Assembly (NCBI GenBank): GCA_963681505.1
Contig: OY811980.1
Coordinates: 8,329,955 to 8,393,954, forward strand
Origin: Eunapius fragilis
Lineage: Eukaryota > Porifera > Demospongiae > Spongillida > Spongillidae
Direction: 5' to 3'
Length of the DNA: 64,000 nt
The notes below the pieces were generated by a model. That model was not told the origin of the DNA. It worked only from the letters and a program-made list of their open reading frames with translations, and ran no database searches. Shown here piece by piece: positions 29,080-39,140 of the stretch (positions within the stretch are counted from its first letter, which is position 1; every line of letters starts with the position of its first letter). A program made the position numbers and the translations under genes.

Positions 29080-29900
29080 TTGTAGCGTGCACTTATTAGT
29101 GCCCACCCAACCCTTATAGTTCTATAGTGTAGTGAATGAAGACATACTCACCAACTACGACTTTGATGACCTCCTCATCACTGCTGCACGGACGGCCATC
29201 TTCTTCACCCTCCTCTTCTGCTACCCTGTCCTCCTGCACCCAACCAGGTCCTCTCTCAACAGGCTCATTATGACCATCAAGGATATCATTGATGCCCCCC
29301 GCTCAGCTGAAGAAAGCCCCCTCCTTCCTGGGATGCCTGGGGTGCAGTCTGCCCCCCTCATTGGACTGTCCTCGGCACGCCAGGTTAGTGACCATCCACA
29401 CAGGTCAGGATCTCTTAACAACTCTGCCTCCATCCATACAGAGACCGTCTGTGCTTGTGTGGGTGTGTGAAACGTGGATAATATTTGGTTCAACATTTTT
29501 AGCTGCCAGCTATATCCCCAATGTAAGCCCACCCCCCCCCCCCCCCCTGTTTTCACTGTTGTCTGGTCCCCAGGTCAGTTATGTATGGAACTTTGTAGGA
29601 TCAATAGGAGGTACTATTGTGCTGTACATATTCCCATCTGCTGCCTTCCTACGGTTACGTTACAAGCGCCATATGTTGAAGAGAACTAGTGATAAGTACA
29701 AGCATAGCGGCAGATGTAAAGAGCTGGTTGCTATAGCAATCCTCATCTCTGGTCTGTGCCTACTTGTTGTGGAGAACTACTCTTCGATCTATGAAATAAT
29801 CAGTGGGGCACATGATCCCACCAGTCTCTGTAGCCAAATGGTTTGTGTTAAGAATCCCTCTGTTTTTAGCAAGAATTCCTCCATTTTTAGCAGCATATGA
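27965..29900 (+). CDS. Amino-acid/auxin permease (SLC38-like) transporter
   Basis: Six exons: 27965-28312, 28368-28442, 28497-28656, 28718 to about 29006, about 29130-29383 and 29574-29900, giving about 480 residues. Exon 1 has a polar N-terminus, then SSVFNLLTTSVGAGTLSLPY, the first TM helix signature of the AAAP superfamily (SLC38/SLC36/SLC32, yeast AVT). Later exons add TM helices (IIILLTLVVLLLLSLVAYMI; FSGYFT; FFTLLFCYPVLLHPTRSSLN; VWNFVGSIGGTIVLYIFPSA; VAIAILISGLCLLVV). The helix count of about 11 fits the family. The GAGTLSLPYAF motif and TRSSLN are closest to SLC38-type sodium-coupled neutral amino-acid transporters. Substrate and organelle cannot be told. The exon 4 to 5 splice phase is uncertain: a GT repeat sits just after exon 4. 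It is convergent with PUF60 (134 bases). Confidence 0.82.
29028..29078. repeat. (GT)n microsatellite in transporter intron 4
   Basis: About 50 bases of GT directly downstream of exon 4, close enough to the donor to make that splice site ambiguous by eye. Confidence 0.9.
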
Positions 29901-30034
29901 TATGTATATGCTGTTGTATGTGCGCTGGATGTTACTGGGGTGGGAGGGGGAGGAGGGAAAAGGAATGAAATATTTTTACAACAGAAAAGAGTCCAAACAT
30001 GGGTGTGGAGAGGGGAGGAGATAGAGAGCTCTAG

Positions 30035-33000
30035 CTAGTGACATAGGTCATTGTTGTCAAATTTAGCTTCGTCATAGACTTCAGCTTTTATCATCTTTCC
30101 ACCAAACCAGCGTCCATCCAGTGACTTGACAGCTGCTTCTGCCTCTGCAAGTGATGGAGCCAGTGTTGAACAGTTTGCCCCTTCTGTAACACACCAGCCA
30201 TAGCATCCCCTTGGCCACACCCCCAGCCCCTCCCCAACACCCCCACACTTACCATCCCTTGGCCCCAGCCTTAACATCCCTTGACCACACACCCAGCCTC
30301 CTCCCCCTAACACACCAGCCTTAACATCCCTTGACCACACACCCAGCCTCCTCCCCCTAACACACCAGCCTTAACATCCCTTAGCCACACCCCAGCCTCC
30401 TCCCCCTAACACACCAGCCTTAACATCCCTTGGCCACACCCCAGCCTCCTCCCCCTTAACACACCAGACATAACATCCCTTGGCCACACCCCCAGCCTCC
30501 TCCCCCCTAACACACCAGCCTTACCATTAGCACTTTTAAAAGCAACAAATATCTTGACGACGACTTCAGCATCATCCTCAGAGCCTTGCTTCTCCTGATA
30601 TATGACCACACGGTCAACTGACCCATACTTGCTGCACTCAGAGGTGACCTCTTCTTCCAACTCCTCATCGAGGTCCGGTGCATCCACCATGTTGCGGAGT
30701 ACCATAACTCTGGACTGTAGGGCATGGGCACCCCACCATCAAAGGACACATGAAGGTTGCACGTGGGCCCCACCCCCTCCAGTTGTCATTGCCCTGTCGC
30801 CACGGCTACCTTACCTCTTGCTTTCTGGACAGCTTCTTCATGATCATAAGCCGAGCATTGCTCCCAGAGATGGATACATTCTCCTCCTGCTGTAGAGTGG
30901 TCACATCTTCGCCTTTCATCTTCTCTTCATTCGCTGCTGCCAACTTGGCCTGTATGTCGATGAGGTTGTTGGGTGTGTTTGGAGATCTCTCCTCCTGTAG
31001 AGCTGGGAGAGAGGAGACTGTCCATCCAAACAATGGACACCACCTGCTGCTGGCTTTTCAACAACCACCTTACCCTGTGCGTTTATCCTGGCTGCGGCAG
31101 CTGCTGCTGTGACGATGGGGTTAACTGCAGGTGTTGTTGTGGTCAGTATCCCTGGCAACACAGGCCCAGCATTGGGAGGGTAGAGGGGCATGGGCGGGGT
31201 CAGCGCCTATATCAGACCATACCACAATCATTACCAGATTACACACACCCTCCCCTTACCCTGCCAACTCTTAGGAACTGGCCACCAAGGTCAAACAGGT
31301 TCATCGAGGCAATTGCATCGGCAGCACTCTTGGGGTTATCATACTCAACGTAGCCCCACCCCCTGTGCTTCCCTGGGACGTTGTCTGGGGCCAAGTCAAT
31401 GGATACGATGTGCCCAAAGGCCTCAAAGACACTGAAACATGAGCACCATGGAGGTGATAAGTGTACTGCACTGCCACACCCACCTATTAATATATCTGCC
31501 ACACCCACCTTTTGACATCTCTGTCCGTAAGGTCGCCATGGATGGAGGACACATATATACGTGAATACTTGGTTGCTTCTTCCTGTATGTGTGCTATGAC
31601 AGGGGCAGCTTGAGGTACGTTGTTGGGACGACCCACCTATGTGTATGGGGAAGTGCACACACCTTTCACATCTCCCCCTCATTCCGACCTGACTACACCC
31701 CTACCTTTATCTTCCACCCCATTATGACCACACCCCTACCTTTATGTTCCGTCTCCCGATGACCACAACCCTACCTTTATGTTTCACCCCCCGATGACCA
31801 CACCCCTACCTTTATGTTCCACCCCCGATGACCACAACCCTACCTTTATATTCCGCACCCCCCCGATGACCACACCCTTACCTTTATGTTCCGCCCCCCG
31901 ATGACCACACCCCTAGCTTTATGTTCCACCCCCGATGACCACACCCTTACCTTTATGTTCCGCCCCCCAATGACCACACCCCTACCTTTATGTTCCGCCC
32001 CCAATGACCACACCCCGACCTTTATGTTCCACCCCCCCCGATGACCACAACCCTACCTTTATGTTCCGCCCCCGATGACCACAACCCTACCTTTATGTTC
32101 CGCCCCCAATGACCACACCCCTACCTTTATGTTCCGTCCCCCGATGACCACACCATTCATCTGCTCCAAAGCCAGTTGTGCAGCCTCTGGAGTTTCATAC
32201 TCCACAAAGGAGTATCCTTTGTGCTTCATTGTGGCACTGTCCCAAGACATGTTTATGGCTTTGATCGATCCAAATGGCTGAAATGCTTGTCGAACAGTGT
32301 CTTCTCCTAATTCAAAGTTGATACTTCCAACGTATATCCTGCAAATTGTGTGGCTTAGATGAAGCCACAGTAGAGCCAGTATCCCCACTAACCACACCCA
32401 CCTTCTCATCAGCTATCCCCACCACTAACCACACCCACCTGCTAATCAGCTATCCACCCCACTAACCACACCCACCTGCTCATCAGCTACCCACCCCACT
32501 AACCACACCTACCTGCTCATCAGCTATCCACCCCACTAACCACACCCACCTGCTCATCAGCTATCCACCCCACTAACCACACCCACCTGCTAATCAGCAG
32601 TAGAGCCAGTATCCCCACCACTAACCACACCCACCTGCTCATCAGCTATCCCCACCACTAACTACACCCACCTGCTCATCAGCTATCCACCCCACTAACC
32701 ACACCCACCTGCTCATCAGCTATCCACCCCACTAACCACACCCACCTGCTCATCAGCAGTAGGGCCCGTTGCTTGTTAGCGGCTTCTTGCAATGCCACCA
32801 TCTGAACCACCTGTGGCTCACTTTGCTTTGGCTGGGGCGTGAAGAACACCATATTGTCAGCAGGCATTGCTACAGCTCTTGGACTGCTGCTGACAAATGT
32901 AGCCGTCACGTCGTAACAGTATTTCTTTGCCATTTGAAGTGCTTGTAGCTGCTGGACCGTGAGTGTTGGAAGAGCAGCAGGTGCCACTAGAGGTCCAGTC

Positions 33001-33856
33001 TGTTCAGGGTCCATCTCTGAGGCCAACAGTGCCCAGAGCCCTTCATCTATACCAAACAGAACACCTTTGTCCTGAAACATACATACCTGTGCACTCACCC
33101 ACCCACAAAACCTAACCAAATGGCCCATAAACTGGATGTTGCAATTCTATTTAACGCCTCAATTAGACGTTGTCCAGAAAGAGCACAACACAATCTGATA
33201 CCACCTAACATATACCACAAGCCAGGTGCCCAACAACAATGGCCACATCTCGGTGAGAGAGAGTGAGGGAGAGAGAGAGAGTAGGGAGAGGAGAGAGAGA
33301 GAGGGAGGGAGAGGAGAGGGGGAGAGGAGAGGGAGAGAGAGAGAGGGAGAGAGAGAGAGAGGGAGAAATGAGAGAGAGAGAGAGAGATAATAGGAGAGAA
33401 AATGAGAAATAATGAAAATCAGAGATCAGAAAAGGGAGAAAACGGATGTATGCGAAGATGCACGGAGACGCATGAGAGGCGTGCAGTAAATGGGGAAAGC
33501 ATATGTGAAGGTCAAAGAGTGAGAAAGAAAGGACCAACGCTTCCGCCACCCCGTATGCTGCTTCTCTCTTACAGCAGGTGAGCTGTTCATATGCTGTCAT
33601 GGCTGACACTAGCGGCGCTGTTCTTAACAGTGAGGCCTTATGTGCGAAAAAGATAAGAAAGAGACACCACACCGGGTAAATGAGTGCATTCCCCCTGCAA
33701 CATGCAGTCACCTAGCTATGTGTACACACACAAAGTACTGTGGTGAGAAATCCAAAAGCGCTAGTGCTCGTAGGAGGTGACCGCTCGACCTTACGCTGAC
33801 TGACCTGTCATCATCTCTTGATCCCAACCTCTCCTACGTTTTCTAGAAACGTCCAT
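30035..33856 (-). CDS. PUF60: Poly(U)-binding splicing factor PUF60
   Basis: The N-terminal exon (about 33074-32748) gives [20 protein letters not shown] and KQRALLLMS, spliced to [20 protein letters not shown]. This is RRM1 (32340-32115, with RNP1-like KGYSFVEYE), ending at GGRNIK. The next exon begins [18 protein letters not shown], then RRM2 ([41 protein letters not shown]), an Ala-rich linker, and [19 protein letters not shown] spliced to [20 protein letters not shown]. The last exons form the UHM domain, ending [20 protein letters not shown] and LCH. Order and sequence match human PUF60, which cooperates with U2AF2 at the 3' splice site. A first coding exon at 33856 ([16 protein letters not shown]) is plausible but its phase to the next exon is unresolved. 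Three introns contain tandem arrays derived from, or starting at, their own 5' splice sites. Confidence 0.9.
30186..30530. repeat. Roughly 50-bp tandem array starting at the donor of a PUF60 intron
   Basis: About six to seven units containing cacaccagccttaacatccc. On the transcribed strand the exon ends AATG|GTAAGGCTGGTGTG and the unit reads GATGTTAAGGCTGGTGTG. The array thus copies the junction with the donor G changed to T in most copies. One copy keeps GATGGTAAGTG. Confidence 0.85.
31690..32155. repeat. 34-36-bp tandem array copying the RRM1 exon end and its donor (PUF60)
   Basis: About 12-13 units. On the transcribed strand the RRM1 exon ends with GTGTGGTCATCGGGGGACGG, then AACATAAAG|GTAGGG. 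Each unit repeats this (for example GCGGAACATAAAGGTAGGG). The array fills the intron up to shortly before the RRM2 exon acceptor. Confidence 0.92.
32395..32757. repeat. 37-bp tandem array copying a PUF60 exon end and its donor
   Basis: About ten units. The exon ends CTACTGCTGATGAGCAG|GTGGGT and each unit repeats CTGATGAGCAGGTGGGTGTG on the transcribed strand. One internal unit (around 32588-32610) includes a longer piece of exon. The array occupies almost the whole intron before RRM1. Confidence 0.92.
33252..33392. repeat. GA-rich low-complexity tract
   Basis: About 140 bases of GAGA-type sequence in the first PUF60 intron, so CT-rich in the pre-mRNA, upstream of the acceptor of the main N-terminal exon. 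Confidence 0.9.
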
Positions 33857-33982
33857 TGTGGCAAACTTTGTTAAAAAATAATTTGAGCTCCTATAATATA
33901 ACAATTGTACTGCGCATGTGCATAGGTGATTAGTTAACTTCCAGTAATAATAACTATTCATAATTTATAATGCCTTGAGACC
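33857..33982. promoter_or_regulatory. Candidate bidirectional promoter PUF60 / CCP6
   Basis: 126 bases lie between the inferred PUF60 start (33856, minus) and the CCP6 start (33983, plus). The tract is AT-rich at its CCP6 side. The call is by arrangement; no core motif is certain. Confidence 0.45.
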
Positions 33983-36900
33983 ATGGCAACGGGAGCAAGT
34001 CCCGAGCAGGTTTTGAAGGAAGAGTTGGTCGGCAATGTGTGCAATTATAGTTCGCAGGCCTCAGGAAGTGTGATACCCAAAAAAGGGAATTTGATATTCG
34101 ATGCTTCGTTTGAGTGTGGTACGTCCGCCCCCCCCCCCCCCCCCCCCCCCCCCCCAACGAGTTCACTAAAGATATTACTACGCAAGGTAATCTCGGCAAG
34201 GTTGACTGTATCAGTGACTACGAATATGACCTATTTATACGACCAGATACATGCAATCCACGGTATAAGTTATTTTCGTTGAGTTCTTCATTCTTTAAAC
34301 ACTTCTAACGTATATACGTATGAAGGTATCGCGTGTGGTTCAATTTCACGGTGCAGAACGTAAAAGCCGAGCAAGTGAGAGAGAATCTTGTGTTTGTGTT
34401 GGCCTTAGACACATCTTCTCTTTAGCGTGTCATTTTTAATGTCGTCAACTTTAGCAAGACCAAAAGCCTATATCGAGATGGGATGAGCCCTGTGGTAAAG
34501 TCAACATCGAGACCCCAGTGGTGAGTATGTGAGGCGTCCTGCTGTCTTTATTTTACATGCAATACTTAGGCAACGTCTTCCTTCAAAGAATGTCTTCTAC
34601 TATAAGTGTCCCAACCATCGGAAGAGCTATGTTTTATCCTTTGCCTTTGCATTTGACAGGGAAGAAGACATATACCAGGTAACCACCTATACCAGGTAAC
34701 CACATCAATTGTCCATTACACAATGTGGTGGTCACATGATGACCACATGATGGTCACATGATGGTCACATGATGATCATGCATGGGGTTATTGCAGGAAG
34801 TTCAGATGACATATATCATAATTTCCTTGCATAGTATGTAATCACATGACAATAAGGGAAAAGGTTTGATGGTTTGCATTTTGTAACCAAGTTTCAAGTT
34901 GGAGATGTCACTACCAACAGCCATCTCTCTACTGACAGCACTACTCTAAGGTACTAGGGAGCAGGTACATGCTTCTCAATGAATCAATTGATATTTTGCT
35001 AAATTTCATAGTGTTACACCAAACATGTTGCCTAGTGGAAGGACTTTAGCTCTTAAAATTTAATTGTTTTACATCTCACTTTACACTCTCAATTTCAAAA
35101 TATCATAGATGTCATAGATGGTTATGTAATATTTTTGGGCTCAAAATGAAACTTAAGATTAACATCCTGGGAAGATTAGAGGTGTGGTCACAGGTGATCC
35201 CTATATCACTTTCCTTCACCCCCTGCAGTTTTCCTACTGTTATCCATACTCCTATTCAAGGCTTCAACACTACTTAGCAGGGCAGGAGAAGCACAAGTAT
35301 GACTTCTATAAAAGAGAACTTCTCTGTCATAGTGTTGTGAGTCTTTGCATAAAGAGAGCTACGGGAGAGGATGTTAGGTGTGTGTGGGTGGAATCATCTT
35401 GACTACAGCAACAGCGAAGAATTGACCTTCTTACTGTAACATCACCTCACAACCTGGAACCCACAGCAACGCCACCAGTTGTGTTCATTACAGCCAGGGT
35501 GCACCCAGGGGAATCCCCAGCATCATTTGTCTGCCAGGGTAGGCCACATAAGTACCACCTCCCCCAATTACCACCACCTCCCCCTCGCCCCCAAACCTTA
35601 CCACCTCCTACCCCATAAAGGTCTTCTCGACTTCCTCCTAAGCCAGCATCCCATTGCGAAAGTATTGCGAAACAACATTGTCTTCAAAGTTGGTAAGTGT
35701 TATGGAGCTAAGTCCACCCCTACATTGGCAAGTGGGCAGTCTCTGCATGATGCCCTAGGTACTTAGGGCCAACTTGTGCCCTATGGAGTGACCCCATGGT
35801 GACTTGATGTGACCTTTCGCCTTTTCAGGCAGCCTGTTATGACTTATGGCTGACCTAAACAACACAACCACAACCATAAACTGGTCTTAGGTCCTAACCC
35901 TAACCTGATCACCACAACCCTAACCCAATCACCACAACCCTAACCCCATCACCACAACCCTAACCTGATCACCACAACCCTAACCTGATCACCACAACCC
36001 TAACCTGATTACCACAACCCTAACCTGATCACCACAACCCTAACCTCATCACCACAACCCTAACCTGATCACCACAACCTTAATATTTTCTATTCTTCAT
36101 AGTTCCCATGTTGAATCCAGATGGAGTGTATCTTGGAAATTACAGGTGAACTTGTATTGACATGTCTGCAGTGGTACAATTAAATGTTCCCTTCACAAGA
36201 TGCTCTATGATGGGGTTTGATCTCAACCGACATTGGCAAGATCCATCACCATGGGCACAACCAGAGGTATATGCTACCAAACATCTCCTTATGGCTCTTG
36301 ATGGAAATCCGGTGCGTGGCAAGGGAAACAGAGCACTGTGGTTATTACTTCTCTGTGTGAATATTATTGCAGAAGGTGGATCTGGACTTCTACATCGACA
36401 TTCACGCCCACTCCACCCTCACAAATGGTTGGTCCTCTGTTGATGGTTGTGTGTGGTGTGTGTGTGTGTGCGTTGATGAATTTACATCTATTGTAGGATT
36501 CATGTATGGTAATGTGTATGATGAGGAGGACAGATTTGAGCGGCAGGCCATTTTCCCTAAGCTTCTTGCACAATATGCTGAAGACTTCTCGTGGGTAAGT
36601 AGTTTTCATAAAGTGGACCTGGGGAGGAGGTCACTAAGGGTCTCTGTGTTTAGGACCAGACCAGCTTTAACAAGGATGCTGTGAAGGCTGGTACAGGCAG
36701 GAGGTAAACAAACCTCTAATCAGAAAGCTGTGTTAGTTTTGGAACTAACAGGTCTCTTGGAGGATGTCTGCAGGCCAGAACGCACTGTTACACACTGGAG
36801 GTGTCATTCTTCAGTTACACAACTGGGTCCTCGCATGCTCCGTACAATGAAGATAGCTGTATCCTATCTTAAGTATCCACAAATCATAACATTTGATGCT

Positions 36901-37077
36901 TTAAATATTCTTTAATGCCAGTGTGCAGATCTCAGACTTGGCAGGAACGTGGCCCGCACTTTCTTAGACTACTACAACCTACAGATCCCTCCGCCTGTTC
37001 TGCCCGCTGAAGCGTCCACCGTCCAAACCTTCACGCAAGCCCCACTTCAGCCCGCCGATGGCGCGAGTCTTGCCTAG
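33983..37077 (+). CDS. AGBL4: Cytosolic carboxypeptidase 6 (tubulin deglutamylase)
   Basis: Fifteen exons fit in frame: 33983-34118, 34187-34262, 34326-34374, 34426-34520, 34570-34678, 35229-35336, 35409-35538, 35621-35692, 36103-36145, 36200-36311, 36373-36427, 36497-36594, 36654-36703, 36744-36858 and 36929-37077. The N-terminal beta domain contains SDYEYDLFIRPDTCNP, VWFNFTVQN and NFSKTKSLYRDGMSP. The M14D carboxypeptidase domain has the zinc pair HPGE (exon 7), NPDGVYLGNYR, DLNRHW, the third zinc histidine in DIHAHST (exon 11) and the catalytic glutamate in YTLEVSFFSY (exon 14). It ends LRLGRNVARTFLDYY and a proline-rich tail. It matches human CCP6 along its length. CCP6 removes polyglutamate side chains from tubulin and other proteins, and acts in cilia and cytosol. 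The exon 14 donor (GTATCC) is weak but gives the conserved Tyr. Confidence 0.93.
35868..36085. repeat. 20-bp tandem repeat in CCP6 intron 8
   Basis: About ten copies of accacaaccctaacctgatc, with a few variants, immediately before exon 9. The aaccctaacc core resembles a telomere-type hexamer by chance; the unit is 20 bp. Confidence 0.92.
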
Positions 37078-37330
37078 AAGATGCTTGCAGTTGTGTGAGG
37101 TGTTGATAACCGGACTACACAGGTCTTCGGTCCAGTTATGGAAATGATCATGCTTGTAAAGTGGAAACATAAACATGCAAATTGTATATCCTTGTGTATA
37201 ATAATGTTCCGACTTCGCTTGTCTGTATAAAATTAACCACGTGCGCATTTTTATCGTGATCGCTATAAGTGTATGGTTAACCCAACACTCGCAGTGTATT
37301 ATTGGTGACGTAATTTCTGTATTGCTTTGA

Positions 37331-39030
37331 ATGGCTACGGAAGCATCGCCTCCCAAGAAGCACAAAGCGTCCCGAGGCACGGCTCTTAAAGGAAAAAAGA
37401 AAAAGTAAGATTATAAGAATAAAATTGACTCAGTTAGCGGGTAAGCATAATTTCTAATTAAAGCACGTTGCATTACAAATAAATGACCATCCGTATATGC
37501 ATACACAGGCATAGTAAGGCCAACAAAGAAAGCACTGGAAAGTCTCACAAAAGTCGGAGTCTATCCGAGCTGGTCGAACTAGTCTCAACTGGAGCAATTC
37601 AGATACCGCAAAGCCTGATGTCCTACGCTGAAGACAGAAGTCAACTGCTTGATCAGATATTTTCCATCCTAACATCCGATGATATCAAAGAGATGTTACC
37701 TGATGCTCTAAAGGTTTGTCTGTTTGTTGCTGTTCAACTATAATATTTATTTGTGTTGTAGGGATGTAAGATAAAGCATGTCAGACTGCTGTGCTGTGAG
37801 CAGCTTAAGAAAATGTCCAGTGAAGAGATCACAGACATTCTCAGACCAGCTGTAACATGTGAACATGATGTCAAGGTTGCTGCAGAAGTCACTGCTGAGG
37901 CTGTCCTTAACAAGAGGACCCAAGACCCTGAATCTGACATGGAATGTGAACAGGTTGCTGGTATGGAATCGGAGCAGGCTGCTGGCATGGAATCGGAGCA
38001 GAATGAGAACTTCAGCGACATTAGTGATGGGATGTCACCAGAAGGGAGTGCAGTGTCCAGCACCATGCAGGCTGAAGATAGGATTGTGGTTATGCCTGAT
38101 GTATCAGGGGATGAATTAGACGATGAGTTAACACAAAGAGATGCCTTGCCCGTTCATAACCTGAAGATAGGTAACTCAAAAGGCTCCCCAAAATGTTACC
38201 AGCACTCGTCAAGGGATCGTGGAACAGCTTCAAAGGGTGGACATGGTACCAAGTCGTCAAGGGATCATGGAACAGCTTCAAAGGGTGGACATGGTACCAA
38301 GTCGTCAAGGGATCGTGGAACAGCTTCAAAGGGTGGACATGGTACCAAGTCGTCAAGGGATCATGGAACAGCTTCAAAGGGTGGACATGGTACCAAGTCG
38401 TCAAGGGATCGTGGAACAGCTTCAAAGGGTGCAGCCTCAGTATCTGTACCAAAGCTTGTGTCACCATCACTCGATATTGTGTCATCACCTCCTTCTAGGG
38501 ATGGAGTCACTGCACCATCCCCATCCCATGCACAGCATGATGTCCTTCACAGAGGTGACCACTTACCATCTGCCTCGCCTGCTGGTGATATGAGGGATGT
38601 ATTGACTAACAAAGACGTCTTACAGCCTCCATCAGGGGTATGCAGGTTACCACTCAAAGAGGTACCATCACACAAACATGTGCCTTCATCATTACCGAAG
38701 GTGTCATCACTTAAGGAGGTGTCAGCAACATCCATGGAGGTGTCAGCAACATTCCAGGAGGTTCCTCCTTGTGGTACAGTATTGACTGTACTAAAACAAG
38801 CCTCACCAACACTGAAGGAAGTGCCCCTATCCACTGGCCTCATAGTGGAATCTGCTCAACTTGTTGAGATGGAACTTAGGAAGAGAGCTCTTGAATCTGA
38901 ACTGAAACGTGCCAAGAAAGATGATAGGTCACTCCCCCAACCTGGTAACCTTGGTGACTTAGAATCACTCGAGATGAAGCTGCGACAGAGAGCGCTTCAG
39001 TCATTGCTGGCCAAGAAAGAGGCTGTGTGA
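37331..39030 (+). CDS. CAAP1: Caspase activity and apoptosis inhibitor 1 homolog
   Basis: Three exons: 37331-37404, 37509-37713 and 37762-39030, about 515 residues. Exon 1 is a basic start (MATEASPPKKHKASRG and KKKK). Exons 2 and 3 give IPQSLMSYAEDRSQLLDQIF, DIKEMLPDALK and LCCEQLKKMSSEEITDIL, which match the conserved helical region of CAAP1 (MLPDVLK, LCLEQL). The far C-terminus has VEMELRKRALESELKRAKK and LEMKLRQRALQSLLAKKE, two copies of the element that is single in the human protein (LELEMRARAIKALMKA, from memory). CAAP1 is described as an anti-apoptotic regulator acting through caspase-10 in vertebrates; its role here is unknown. The middle is low-complexity and includes a perfect 16-residue tandem repeat. 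It is longer than the human protein (about 360 residues). Confidence 0.8.
38209..38430 (+). repeat. 48-bp coding tandem repeat in CAAP1
   Basis: Four full units and one partial. Each encodes 16 residues (SSRDRGTASKGGHGTK, alternating with DH in place of DR). Copies differ only at one codon, R/H alternating, which suggests a recent duplication of a two-unit block. Confidence 0.95.
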
Positions 39031-39049
39031 TAATAGGTACACTTTTCAC

Positions 39050-39055
39050 ATTAAA
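39050..39055 (+). terminator. Possible poly(A) signal of CAAP1 (ATTAAA)
   Basis: ATTAAA lies 20 bases after the CAAP1 stop codon and before the ERMP1 start at 39141. The short spacing fits the compact layout. The cleavage site is not visible. Confidence 0.4.
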
Positions 39056-39140
39056 GTTGCATCTATTTATTCGCATATGTATTGTAATATTACATATCGC
39101 GCGGCATTAAATCTCGTGTGTAGTAAAACTGTTGAGGGAG

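Noticed and set aside
35868..36085. Interstitial telomere sequence
   Set aside because: The aaccctaacc core resembles telomere hexamers, but the repeat unit is 20 bp and includes tgatcaccac.
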